Source: Candidatus Nitrotoga arctica (GTDB lineage: Bacteria > Pseudomonadota > Gammaproteobacteria > Burkholderiales > Gallionellaceae). From it: DNA of 64,000 nucleotides. A program made the position numbers and the translations under genes. Positions within the stretch are counted from its first letter, which is position 1. Each line of letters opens with the position of its first letter. Shown one piece after another: positions 8,728 to 17,394 of this stretch. The stretch is taken from positions 2,418,001 to 2,482,000 of the forward strand of contig NZ_OU912926.1 in assembly GCF_918378365.1 (NCBI RefSeq), written 5' to 3'. The notes beneath the pieces were generated by a model. The model worked only from the letters and a program-made list of their open reading frames with translations, had not been told where the DNA came from and did no database searches.

Positions 8728-10080
8728 CTATACATTCGAAATTACTTTCCTAATTTTCATCTCTGGGAATAGGTGAATTTTTGACCAAATTCTTGTTTTT
8801 TTCCATCGTTCCATCTGAAAAACCACCGCATCCTCGATTACATCCACAAACTCGGCCGTCTCACCGCGCACTGCTGGCGATGTGATCTGTGTTCGAAGTG
8901 AATAGCTGCCTTCTTGCAGTGGTAGTCGAAGAGTGTATTCGACCAAATATTGCCCACCAATTTCGGTCGTCAGAAACTCCTGTTCAACTTGAGTAAATCC
9001 ACATCCTGTCAGATTCACTTTTTTGTCATCACAAATATTAAAATTGACCGAAATGCTCTGCTCTGACGATGATTCAACATGGATTCGAATTTTTACTTCT
9101 TGGTTGAATTCCACCAACTGTATCTGCTCATTACTCATGTTGAGTAGTTCAACATAGGTGATTCTTGCACCTCCAGAGCCATACCGAAATGCAGCTACCC
9201 GTTTGTCAAACTCATCCGACCGCTTCAAAACCGCGCTGCTTTTCTCCAAGGTTTGCACGGCCCCTTCTTCTATTTTATTAGGCGATACACGGCTGAATCG
9301 GCTAATTTCTGCATTCATTTCTTCTCGCATCGTTCGGATGTATTGCTCTGCCACTTCCGGCGCCTTTCCGATGGCCTTGACCATGCCGTGTTCGAGATAA
9401 AGACCCCGCGAACACAGACTTTTTACCGCGCCTACATCATGACTGACAAACAAGATAGTAGAACCGCTTTCCTGGATGCGAGTAAGTGCGGTCATGCACT
9501 TGGCCTGAAAATTCATATCGCCTACCGCCAGAGCTTCGTCAACAATCATGATATCCGGCTCGGAAATTATGTTTACAGCAAAGGCTAGCCGAACGAACAT
9601 CCCGCTGGAGTATGTCTTTACTGGTTGATCGATAAAATTACCAATGTCGGCGAAAGCCGCAATATCATCAAACCGTGCGTCGATTTCCTCTTGGCCAAGC
9701 CCTAGCAATGCCGCATTCATATACACATTTTCTCGGCCTGTGAATTCAGGGTTAAAGCCAGAGCCGAGCTCCAGCAGGGCGGCAATGCGGCCGTTAGTTT
9801 GAATGGTGCCACTGGTTGGGTTGAGCGTGCCGCAGATCATTTGCAGCAAGGTTGACTTACCGCTGCCATTGCGCCCAATGATGCCGACAGTTTCGCCTTT
9901 TTGTATTTCAAAAGAAATGTCTTTGAGCGCCCAGAATTCGCCAAAGTATTGTTTGGGTGATTTACCCATCATCCGTCTTAAGCGCGGCAAGACGAATTGC
10001 TTGAGCCTATCACGTGGAGTATCGTAGATCTGATAGCATTTGCTAAGATTTTGAACGCAAATAGCGATTTCAGAAGACAT
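8728..10080 (-). CDS. wzt: polysaccharide ABC transporter ATP-binding protein Wzt
   Basis: 450 residues. About 1-245 form the ATPase: Walker A GRNGSGKST, signature TYSSGMFVR, Walker B IMIVDEAL, switch His in FVSHD. The long linker and the C-terminal beta-sandwich (about 300-440, Wzt_C-like) form the carbohydrate-binding domain. In E. coli O8/O9a it recognises the capped non-reducing end of the glycan. The strong Shine-Dalgarno GGGGGAAAG precedes the ATG. With Wzm it moves undecaprenyl-linked polysaccharide across the inner membrane. The specificity domain suggests that export is gated by a terminal modification, which fits the methyltransferase and sulfotransferase genes downstream. Confidence 0.93.
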   Translation of the reverse strand: MSSEIAICVQNLSKCYQIYDTPRDRLKQFVLPRLRRMMGKSPKQYFGEFWALKDISFEIQKGETVGIIGRNGSGKSTLLQMICGTLNPTSGTIQTNGRIAALLELGSGFNPEFTGRENVYMNAALLGLGQEEIDARFDDIAAFADIGNFIDQPVKTYSSGMFVRLAFAVNIISEPDIMIVDEALAVGDMNFQAKCMTALTRIQESGSTILFVSHDVGAVKSLCSRGLYLEHGMVKAIGKAPEVAEQYIRTMREEMNAEISRFSRVSPNKIEEGAVQTLEKSSAVLKRSDEFDKRVAAFRYGSGGARITYVELLNMSNEQIQLVEFNQEVKIRIHVESSSEQSISVNFNICDDKKVNLTGCGFTQVEQEFLTTEIGGQYLVEYTLRLPLQEGSYSLRTQITSPAVRGETAEFVDVIEDAVVFQMERWKKTRIWSKIHLFPEMKIRKVISNV

Positions 10081-10089
10081 CTTTCCCCC

Positions 10090-10434
10090 TTACTTCTTTT
10101 TGTTCTGCCAACCACAACCTTCCCTTCCCCGTTCCCTCTGGAGTTCGTCTTCGAAGGGCAGAGCTTCGCCAACTTTCAGGTTCAAAGGGGCAAAACAATT
10201 GAGCAGATCGATATAACGAACCAAGTCTACATAAAAATCTTGTGTTTTCGTGGCAATACGCATTTGGCGAGCAACATAGGCACCCATGCCCAGTTTCAGT
10301 AAAAAGCTTTGCAATTCATTGATGATCGCCTGCTCCAAGTCGGCCTCCAACAAACGGCTCGTTTCAAAACGGGTCTTGAACTCCAGCATTTGAGATTTAC
10401 CTGAGAGAAGCAATTGATCAAAGGACATCGGCAA
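10090..10434 (-). pseudogene. AlbA/DUF1016-like gene fragment between wzm and wzt
   Basis: An open frame of 114 codons that looks stitched together. The first 25 residues (FDQLLLSGKSQMLEFKTRFE) resemble the start of AlbA_2 (Schlafen-type) DNA-binding domains. The following stretch (LEQAIINELQSFLLKLGMG, then QMRIATKTQDFYVDLV) resembles the DUF1016/YhcG nuclease domain up to its degenerate core (LNLKVG for the usual DLK). A complete DUF1016 protein has about 350 residues. The frame overlaps the end of wzm by 17 bp, so it may still be translated. I consider it a recombination relic. A small functional protein cannot be excluded. Confidence 0.5.
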
Positions 10435-11290
10435 ACCCCTTTCTGGTTTTTTGAAACCAGGCGTAACCTGCCCAAGCGACTAGGGTAGCGGCAAGGCTGT
10501 ATATGCCCAATCCCACCCAATCTGGCAGCTGCCCCCAGATCAGCACTGCTCGCGCCTGCTCGATAATGAAGGTGAGCGGATTGGCCATGATCCAAGGACG
10601 GAATTCTTCCGGTAGGGCATTCACAGGGTAAAAGACGGGGGAAAGAAACATCATGACCGTGGTGGTAATGCCGATGGTTTGCCCCACATCACGCAGAAAT
10701 ACACCCAAGGATGCAAGCATCCAGGCAAGGCCAAGCGTGAGGATCACTATAGGCAGCAGCACGAACGGGGCGAGAATTGCCGTCCAATGCAGATAACCGT
10801 TAAACAGGGCAAAAGCAACGAGCAGCACACCCAAGCTGATGAAGCTATGGAAGAGCGCGGCACCCATGGCAATGACCGGCAGTATCTCCAACGGAAACAC
10901 GACTTTTTTGACGTAATTGACGTTGGAAAGGATGAGCGCCGGCGCGCGATTGAGCACCTCAGCAAATAATCCATGCACAATCATGCCAACAAACAGCACC
11001 ACAGCAAACTGTGTTTTGCTCTCTTCGCCCCCAACACCCCAGCGGGACTTGAAGATCACGGAGAAGACGAAGGTATACACAATCAGCATGAACACTGGGT
11101 TGAAGAAGGACCAAGCCAAGCCCATGGCAGAGCCTTTATAGCGACCCATCACTTCGCGCTTGGTCATTTGCGCGATGAGCTGGCGGTTGCGCCAGAGGCT
11201 TCTGGTCAGTGCCATAAGAGATGTGGGTTGAGCGGCGTGGGGGTTGGTTCCCTGGTGAGTGATTAGTGGAGAGGGGTTAATGGGGGTCAT
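10418..11290 (-). CDS. wzm: polysaccharide ABC transporter permease Wzm
   Basis: 290 residues with the ABC-2 permease layout: an amphipathic N-terminal segment (RNRQLIAQMTKREVMGRYKGS) and six predicted membrane helices, with LAWSFFNPVFMLIVYTFVF, FVGMIVHGLF and PVIAMGAALFHSF in order. It ends with the conserved LTFIIEQARAVLIWG. It forms the membrane channel for lipid-linked polysaccharide together with Wzt. The ATG at 11290 is supported by length. ATG 11215 (MALTRSL) is an alternative that would remove a polar 25-residue leader. It is the first intact gene of the leftward operon. Confidence 0.92.
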   Translation of the reverse strand: MTPINPSPLITHQGTNPHAAQPTSLMALTRSLWRNRQLIAQMTKREVMGRYKGSAMGLAWSFFNPVFMLIVYTFVFSVIFKSRWGVGGEESKTQFAVVLFVGMIVHGLFAEVLNRAPALILSNVNYVKKVVFPLEILPVIAMGAALFHSFISLGVLLVAFALFNGYLHWTAILAPFVLLPIVILTLGLAWMLASLGVFLRDVGQTIGITTTVMMFLSPVFYPVNALPEEFRPWIMANPLTFIIEQARAVLIWGQLPDWVGLGIYSLAATLVAWAGYAWFQKTRKGFADVL

Positions 11291-11399
11291 GCGAAGTGCT
11301 CCGCTTCTGCCAATGACTTGGCTTGTTGATCTTTTGCGGACAAGGTAGGTTCGCCTTGAATGGATTATTAGATGCCAATGGTGTGGTTGTTTCAGGCAA

Positions 11400-11530
11400 T
11401 GCTGCGCTCGAATTCAAGTGCACTTTGAGTTCCTGCAAAAGATAATATCGGCCTCTTGCTGCGCCAACCATGGCAACAAACCCTTATCGCAGACAGAACA
11501 TCCATTGAGGTTAATGCTGATTACACGCAC
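11400..11530 (-). pseudogene. xthA: 5' fragment of exonuclease III gene
   Basis: From a GTG at 11530, preceded by GGAG, the minus strand reads VRVISINLNG, then CDKGLLPWLAQQEADII. This is the start of exonuclease III/XthA-type AP endonucleases. The frame then shifts near 11440: the continuation LLQELKVHLNS appears in the neighbouring frame. Homology fades before wzm. Only about 45 of about 255 codons remain. Because the Shine-Dalgarno and start are intact, a peptide may still be made, but none of the catalytic His/Asp residues near the C-terminus exist. It marks a recombination junction at the edge of the polysaccharide locus. Confidence 0.7.
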
Positions 11531-11953
11531 TAAAGTTCTCCATAAGCAAAGCATGTAATTATAATAGCGGTACGTCTAAACTTTTGATCTATTTGCCATG
11601 TATCATTTTTCACTAGGATTTCATTCGTTTCGCCATTGAGCAAGGGGTGTTGTATTCATATGAATTAAAAACAAAAAATAGTCGTACAGCCATGCTTATC
11701 AAAGGTATCCCACTCGCTGCAGGAACTGCCATTGCTCTAGTAGAAAAAAGTCGCAATATGCCTTGCTACTTTAACCGCAAAACGGCCAAAGGTCATAGTG
11801 AAGGCGGTTGTACGGTTGATGGTCGAAGCGAGAAAATGGGTTTTTTCAGAGATGCGTTGCCATGAAGGTTGGTCGCTGGTGATCATGGGGCTTAAAAGCA
11901 CATGCCAGACTATCCTCACATGTATATTTTGGAAGGGATGAAGACAGTTTTGG
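11531..11953. other. intergenic region between divergent polysaccharide operons
   Basis: About 420 bp without a convincing gene. Short frames on both strands (for example 11647-11865 +) match nothing I recognise. The region must hold the promoters of the leftward wzm operon and the rightward glycosyltransferase operon. I could not find a JUMPstart element or a clean sigma-70 pair. Confidence 0.5.
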
Positions 11954-11977
11954 ATGCCTAATATTAAAGTGCAGAAT

Positions 11978-13141
11978 ATGAAAATAGCTGTAATTCATGA
12001 TTGGCTAACAGTCTATGCGGGAGCCGAGCGTGTTCTGGAGCAAATATTATTATGCTATCCGAATGCTGATTTATATAGCGTGGTAGATTTTATTCCATCC
12101 AGGAAACGAGGTTTTCTGCTGGGGAAAACGGCAACCACTTCGTTTGTGCAGAACTTCCCTTTCGCCAGAACCAAATACAGACAGTATTTTTCCTTAATGC
12201 CTTTGGCTGTCGAGCAATTCGACTTATCCGGCTATGACTTGGTGCTTTCCTGTAGCCATGCTGTCGCGAAAGGCGTTATTACAGGGCCGGATCAGCTTCA
12301 TATCAGTTATGTTAATTCTCCTATGCGTTATGCGTGGGATTTGCAGCATCAATATTTGAGCGATTCGGGTTTGAACAAGGGCGTAAAGGGGTGGGTCGCC
12401 AAATGGCTATTGCACAAAATGCGAATATGGGATGTGAGAACGGCTAATGGTGTTGATTGTTTTATAGCAAACTCACAATTTATTAGACGGCGAATTTTGA
12501 AAACCTATCGCCGCGATGCGGCGGTAATTCACCCGCCAGTAGACATTTCGAGATTTTCCTTACGCGAAAACAAGGAAGATTTTTATCTGGCTGCCTCTCG
12601 TCTGGTACCTTACAAAAAAATGAATCTAATCGCGGAAGCATTTACTGCCATGCCGGAGCGACGTTTGGTGATCATTGGCGACGGACCGGAAATGCAGAAA
12701 GTGAGAGCGAAGGCCGGACCAAATGTAACGGTGCTGGGATATCAGACTGACGATATTATGTGCAATTACATGCAGCGCGCCAAAGGATTTGTATTTGCCG
12801 CAGAGGAAGATTTTGGTATTACCCCATTAGAAGCGCAGGCTTGTGGTACGCCAGTCATTGCATATGGCAAAGGTGGTGTGCTGGAAACAATTCGCGGCCT
12901 GGATGATAAACAACCGACTGGGGTGTTTTTTGCGGAGCAATCCATTCAAGCCATTAAAACAGCAGTCACTTCTTTTGAACAGGAAGCCGCTCGTATTTTG
13001 CCAGTGTCCTGTCGTAATAATGCCTGCCGTTTTGCGCCCGAGAGATTTCGTGCAGAATTCATAGCGTGTGTAGAAAATGAGTGGCATCGATTCCAACAAT
13101 CGCTGACGACAGCCACCTCGAACAAAATGTGGTTGCCATGA
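11978..13141 (+). CDS. GT4 glycosyltransferase (WbaZ-like)
   Basis: About 387 residues, GT-B fold. It opens MKIAVIHDWLTVYAGAERVL. SYVNSPMRYAWDL, typical of WbaZ/mannosyltransferase-type GT4 proteins, lies in the N-lobe. The C-lobe has LAASRLVPYKKMNLI, LVIIGDGPE and the donor-binding AEEDFGITPLEAQACGTPVIAYGKGG with its E-x7-E pair. It would add a hexose from a nucleotide sugar to the lipid-linked acceptor. ATG 11978 begins the conserved motif; ATG 11954 in frame would add eight residues. The stop overlaps the next gene as ATGA. Confidence 0.88.
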   Translation: MKIAVIHDWLTVYAGAERVLEQILLCYPNADLYSVVDFIPSRKRGFLLGKTATTSFVQNFPFARTKYRQYFSLMPLAVEQFDLSGYDLVLSCSHAVAKGVITGPDQLHISYVNSPMRYAWDLQHQYLSDSGLNKGVKGWVAKWLLHKMRIWDVRTANGVDCFIANSQFIRRRILKTYRRDAAVIHPPVDISRFSLRENKEDFYLAASRLVPYKKMNLIAEAFTAMPERRLVIIGDGPEMQKVRAKAGPNVTVLGYQTDDIMCNYMQRAKGFVFAAEEDFGITPLEAQACGTPVIAYGKGGVLETIRGLDDKQPTGVFFAEQSIQAIKTAVTSFEQEAARILPVSCRNNACRFAPERFRAEFIACVENEWHRFQQSLTTATSNKMWLP

Positions 13142-14547
13142 CCTCGCGTAGCCTGCTCAAGGAAAATGCTGGCATTCTTGAATTAGCCCAGCGTTTCCTG
13201 GATCCTTTTGTGGTGATAGCCACTGGAATGATGCTTTTCGCGATCAAGTTCGGGGCTTGGGATTTTCCGAGGAATTATGTTTTTGTACTAATCGGTGTGT
13301 TTCTATTTTGCCTCGCAGTGTTTCCATTTTTCGATGTATATCGTCCCCATCGGGGCGCAAGTCTGTGGGCAGAAATACAGATATTGGCGAGCGCTTGGAC
13401 AGTGGTTTGCACTGGGTTGATTATCGTACTGTTTGCAACCAAATCCAGTACATATTTTTCCCGTATATGGATTGGCCAGTGGGCAGTTACAGGGTTCGTC
13501 TCTTTGATCGCCTTCAGGGTGGCACTGCGAGTCGGACTGCGTTTTTTCCGCCGCCGTGGTTTCAATCTCCGTTTTATCGTCATTGCCGGCGCAGGGAAGC
13601 TGGGGCGTGACGTGGCGCACCGCCTCGCCGCTTCACCGTGGACGGGCTTGAAAGTAGTAGGCTTTTATGATGACGATCCGCGACTGCAGAGGCAAATGTT
13701 CGAGGGCGTTCCAGTTCGCGGTGGCCTGCACCGCCTTCCACAAGAAGTAGTTGAACTGGGTATTGATCAAGTATGGATCGCCCTGCCGTTGCAACACGAT
13801 AAGCAGGTCAAATCACTGGTGGCGCATTTGAGTCGCTTGCCGGTACAGGTTACCTTCATTCCGGACATTTACGGAGTTCATTTACTGAACCATTCCATCG
13901 GCGAGGTAGCCGGTTTTCCGGTCATTCATTTGTTGGAATCACCCTTGTCTGGAGTCCAGGGTATTATTAAAGCCGTCGAGGACAAAATTCTGGCAGTATT
14001 AATTTTGTTGATTGCTAGTCCCCTCATGTTGCTTATCATAGTTGGAATCAAATTAAGTTCTCCAGGACCCATTTTCTTCAGGCAGCTACGTGGCGGATTA
14101 CATGGGGAACGCATCTGGGTTTGGAAATTCCGCACAATGAAGCATCATGCCGAACCGTCTGAAAAAGTGCCTCAAGCGATGCCCGGCGATCACCGCATTA
14201 CAGCCTTTGGCGCTTTTCTGCGACGCACAAGCCTGGACGAATTACCTCAGTTTCTTAATGTGTTAAAGGGTGATATGTCAATTGTGGGACCTCGTCCACA
14301 TGCGGTGGCGCATGACGAATTTTACCAGCAGCAAATCGATGCCTACATGCTGCGGCATCACGTCAAACCGGGCATTACGGGTTGGGCGCAGGTTAATGGC
14401 TGGAGAGGCGAAACGGGAGAGATCGAAAAAATGGAGATGCGAGTAAAGTACGATCTGTATTATATTAACAACTGGTCTTTATGGTTCGACCTGCGAATTA
14501 TTTTTATGACGGTTTTTATGATGATCACAGGCAGAAATGCACATTAA
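13138..14547 (+). CDS. undecaprenyl-phosphate glucose phosphotransferase (WcaJ/polyprenyl glycosylphosphotransferase)
   Basis: About 469 residues. Four N-terminal membrane helices are followed by a cytosolic CoA-binding-like Rossmann segment (FIVIAGAGKLGRDVAHRL) and a fifth hydrophobic segment near residue 290. The C-terminal bacterial sugar-transferase domain has KFRTM, TSLDELPQFLNVLKGDMSIVGPRP and KPGITGWAQV. This architecture initiates repeat-unit synthesis by moving a sugar-1-phosphate onto undecaprenyl phosphate at the inner membrane. I chose ATG 13138 because it forms an ATGA overlap with the preceding stop. An upstream GTG at 13081 would overlap by 60 bp. Confidence 0.92.
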   Translation: MTSRSLLKENAGILELAQRFLDPFVVIATGMMLFAIKFGAWDFPRNYVFVLIGVFLFCLAVFPFFDVYRPHRGASLWAEIQILASAWTVVCTGLIIVLFATKSSTYFSRIWIGQWAVTGFVSLIAFRVALRVGLRFFRRRGFNLRFIVIAGAGKLGRDVAHRLAASPWTGLKVVGFYDDDPRLQRQMFEGVPVRGGLHRLPQEVVELGIDQVWIALPLQHDKQVKSLVAHLSRLPVQVTFIPDIYGVHLLNHSIGEVAGFPVIHLLESPLSGVQGIIKAVEDKILAVLILLIASPLMLLIIVGIKLSSPGPIFFRQLRGGLHGERIWVWKFRTMKHHAEPSEKVPQAMPGDHRITAFGAFLRRTSLDELPQFLNVLKGDMSIVGPRPHAVAHDEFYQQQIDAYMLRHHVKPGITGWAQVNGWRGETGEIEKMEMRVKYDLYYINNWSLWFDLRIIFMTVFMMITGRNAH

Positions 14548-14607
14548 GCAATAATTTCTGCGTGTATTTTAATAAACTATTTCATTTTTAATTGAAGATA
14601 TTATGGT

Positions 14608-15792
14608 ATGCCCATTCAACTTGACCCCCACTCTGTACCATCTAAAAAGATCCTGCGCCAAGAGTGGCTAGCTGCACCTCTACTCTTTTTTACGAGCGCT
14701 TTGATTTTGTCGCTTGTCTACCTTCAATATAATTGGCCAGGAAAATGGATAAGCAACGTCAAGCCTTTAAGCTGGAATGGCGCGGCACTAACCCTGAACA
14801 AGGGCCAGGGTTATAGCGACCAAGGCAAACTGATCATCAAGGAGCTGACGCAGAGTATTGCTGTTGCTTCACTATCCCCTCCCATCTTTCAGGCAAAGGA
14901 TTATCCGATCATTGTCTGGTCTGTTGCAGGCGTCACACCAAGCGTTGAAATGGAGTTTTTGTGGCGCACTGCGGATAATCGCGTTTTTGTACGTCCGCTT
15001 GTTTGGGCGGCTAATACTCTGGAACCATTGGAGGTGGCGGAAGATAAAAATTGGCGCGGGCAAATTATAGACATGGCTATTATTGTTAAGGGAACACTGG
15101 CTGCGCCGATTTTGGTAAATGGTATTTCACTTGAGTCTGCGTCTTTGCCAAAAGCGCTACCCCATATGGTGAAAAAATGGTTTGCGCTTGACCGATGGCA
15201 GGGAAGTTCGATCAACTTTATTGACGGAGATACCATCGATAAAAACGTCCCTCCTGTTTTAGCCGTCGCCATAATTATATTGCTGGCATTGACCTTGAAT
15301 TTAATCCTGTCCATAGCAAAAATCATGCCTCTGAATATTGCCATGGTGGGGGGCATGGTATTGCTCGGCTGGTTCATGCTGGATGTCCGTTGGCAGACAA
15401 ACTTGTTTCAGCAGTTGGCGCTGACACACCAGCAATTTGCCGGTAAAACCTGGGAAGACAAGCATCTTGCTGCCGAAGACGGCGCCTTGTTCGACTTCAT
15501 GAAAAAAGTGAAGGCAAAGTTGCCTGCTGCAAATAGCCGTATTCTTTATTTTTCCGATGACGCCTACTCGCGGGGAAAGGGCGCTTACCATTTATATCCT
15601 CATAACGTTCTAGCTCTTAATGACCTGCCGCCGACATCGCAAATCAAAACCGGAGACTATATTGCCTTGTTCGCAAAAAAGGACGTGAAATATGATCGTT
15701 CACATCAATTGCTAATGTGGAGTGATGGACAATCTATAAAAGTCGACTTACTGTACTTGACTGAAGGCAATGCCTTGTTCAAGGTGCGTTAA
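14608..15792 (+). CDS. membrane-anchored protein of unknown function, polysaccharide locus
   Basis: 394 residues that I do not recognise. There is one hydrophobic segment near residues 24-40 (PLLFFTSALILSLVYL), then about 185 mostly beta-type residues that would lie in the periplasm. Two further membrane segments lie near 216-260 (VLAVAIIILLALTLNLILSI and a second). A last domain of about 120 residues follows (WEDKHLAAEDGALFDFMKKVKAKLP...). The stop abuts the start of the next gene with no gap, so it is co-expressed with the GT-C-like protein. By position it could assist glycan assembly or transfer. No catalytic motif is evident. Confidence 0.75.
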   Translation: MPIQLDPHSVPSKKILRQEWLAAPLLFFTSALILSLVYLQYNWPGKWISNVKPLSWNGAALTLNKGQGYSDQGKLIIKELTQSIAVASLSPPIFQAKDYPIIVWSVAGVTPSVEMEFLWRTADNRVFVRPLVWAANTLEPLEVAEDKNWRGQIIDMAIIVKGTLAAPILVNGISLESASLPKALPHMVKKWFALDRWQGSSINFIDGDTIDKNVPPVLAVAIIILLALTLNLILSIAKIMPLNIAMVGGMVLLGWFMLDVRWQTNLFQQLALTHQQFAGKTWEDKHLAAEDGALFDFMKKVKAKLPAANSRILYFSDDAYSRGKGAYHLYPHNVLALNDLPPTSQIKTGDYIALFAKKDVKYDRSHQLLMWSDGQSIKVDLLYLTEGNALFKVR

Positions 15793-17172
15793 ATGGAATT
15801 ATTTACGTTAGTGGTTGGCTTGTGTTTGCCTTGGCTGTTGGGGATTGCGTGGTTGCGCGCACCTTGGCTCAAGGCCACCGATGTCACATGGCCGACACTC
15901 TTGGGGTATGGCTATCTGGGCGGAATATTATTAACCACGCTTGTGATGCGTTTGCTGGATGCGCTGGGAATCCGCCTTGGCTTCTTCAGTATTGGACTTG
16001 CACTTTTATTATTGACAGTTACCGGTGCTTGGCTTGGTCGTAGGGAGCCGTGGCCAATCAAAAAACCCGGAGCAGATTGGCACAGCTTGGCCGCGTGGCG
16101 AAAAATCGTATATGCCGTCGTGTTGGCCGCTATTTTGATACGGCTGGCAGGGCTGGGACTGGAAATTGTGTGGCGCCCGCTATTTCCTTGGGATGCTTGG
16201 TCACAATGGGCGACCAAGGCTCGAGTTTGGTATGAGCTTGGACACATGGCGACATTCGTCCCCGCTGACGTTTGGCTTAGCGGCGAATTGGCAGGCGCTT
16301 ACACTGATGCAGCTCCCCATTACCCCCCTGCCATACCGCTAATACAAGTATGGATGAGCTATAGCCTGGGCAGATGGGACGATTCTCTTATGAACCTGCC
16401 TTGGCTACTTTGCGCGGTCGCTTTAGGCTTGGCATTTTATGGTCAGGCCAGGCAATGGCAGGCGTCACCATTATTTGCTCTGATCTTTACCTATTTCCTG
16501 CTTTCACTTCCCCTTCTGGATGTTCACGTGGCTTTGGCAGGCTATGCAGATTTATTTATGGGAGCATTTTACGGCTTGGCAGCAATGGCTTTTTTCCACT
16601 GTACCAGGAAGCGCGATTTCTGGCAGGGGGCCATGGCATTGCTGTTTGGGTTAGGATGCATCTTGATCAAGCAACCTGGCATTGCATGGGCGTTGACTTT
16701 TCTTCCAGCGTTGTTAATTGTGTTCATGCCGCGTGCGGGGCTAGTTGGGACGTCCTTGCTGGCAGCAGCAGGTGTGGCAACTTTATTTGTTATTGGAGAA
16801 AATGATTTTCATTTGTTTGGCTATCACGTACATCTGCGCTTCGCGGCGGATTGGCATCCATTTTGGCAAAATATGATGGTGATGGACAACTGGCACCTGT
16901 TCTGGTATCTGGTAGTGGCGGCGCTTGTTTTGTCGTTTCCCCGGCTTCTTGCCCCCTCTTTTCGAAGCATGACTGTTTTGCTGCTCTCCGCTGCTTCGTT
17001 TCTCGCGGTAGTTTTCTTTTTTACCCATGCTCAAGCATGGGCCGAAGACTACACTACGATCAATCGCGCTTTACTGCATATTGTGCCCATGCTTTTGTTT
17101 TATGTGATGGTGCTATTCCGGGAAGCTGTCAGTCTCCCGATGGCCATGACTACCCGCCGAAAATTGACGTGA
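15793..17172 (+). CDS. polytopic membrane protein, GT-C-like glycosyltransferase
   Basis: 459 residues with about eleven hydrophobic segments. After the third or fourth helix comes WRPLFPWDAWSQWATKARVW, a large periplasmic loop with acidic and Trp residues. This resembles the first loop of GT-C (ArnT/PMT-like) transferases that use polyprenyl-phosphate sugars. The family assignment is by architecture only; no diagnostic DxD is certain (WDAW and TDAAPHYPP are candidates). It starts directly at the stop of the 394-aa gene and is the last gene of the rightward operon. It could alternatively be an O-antigen-type flippase helper. Confidence 0.65.
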   Translation: MELFTLVVGLCLPWLLGIAWLRAPWLKATDVTWPTLLGYGYLGGILLTTLVMRLLDALGIRLGFFSIGLALLLLTVTGAWLGRREPWPIKKPGADWHSLAAWRKIVYAVVLAAILIRLAGLGLEIVWRPLFPWDAWSQWATKARVWYELGHMATFVPADVWLSGELAGAYTDAAPHYPPAIPLIQVWMSYSLGRWDDSLMNLPWLLCAVALGLAFYGQARQWQASPLFALIFTYFLLSLPLLDVHVALAGYADLFMGAFYGLAAMAFFHCTRKRDFWQGAMALLFGLGCILIKQPGIAWALTFLPALLIVFMPRAGLVGTSLLAAAGVATLFVIGENDFHLFGYHVHLRFAADWHPFWQNMMVMDNWHLFWYLVVAALVLSFPRLLAPSFRSMTVLLLSAASFLAVVFFFTHAQAWAEDYTTINRALLHIVPMLLFYVMVLFREAVSLPMAMTTRRKLT

Positions 17173-17394
17173 TGGGCATGACAAAAAATGGGTTGTGGCT
17201 ATAAGACTTTACGGGTCTCAGTCGAGAAAAATAAATATTGAATTGCTGCTGGTGCACTGCGAACACAGCGTCATCGCTATTGGTTTTAATCAGAGCAAAC
17301 CGTAGGAACATAAGGGTAAATTCACGACTGCGTAATTCGCCCGATGATAATTGAAAACATGCGGCGCATTCGCTACGCAATGCGCTCAGCTCCC

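Noticed and set aside
11647..11865. Small + frame whose [14 protein letters not shown] recalls the start of PTS enzyme I
   Set aside because: Resemblance covers only about 15 residues and the rest does not fit; treated as chance.
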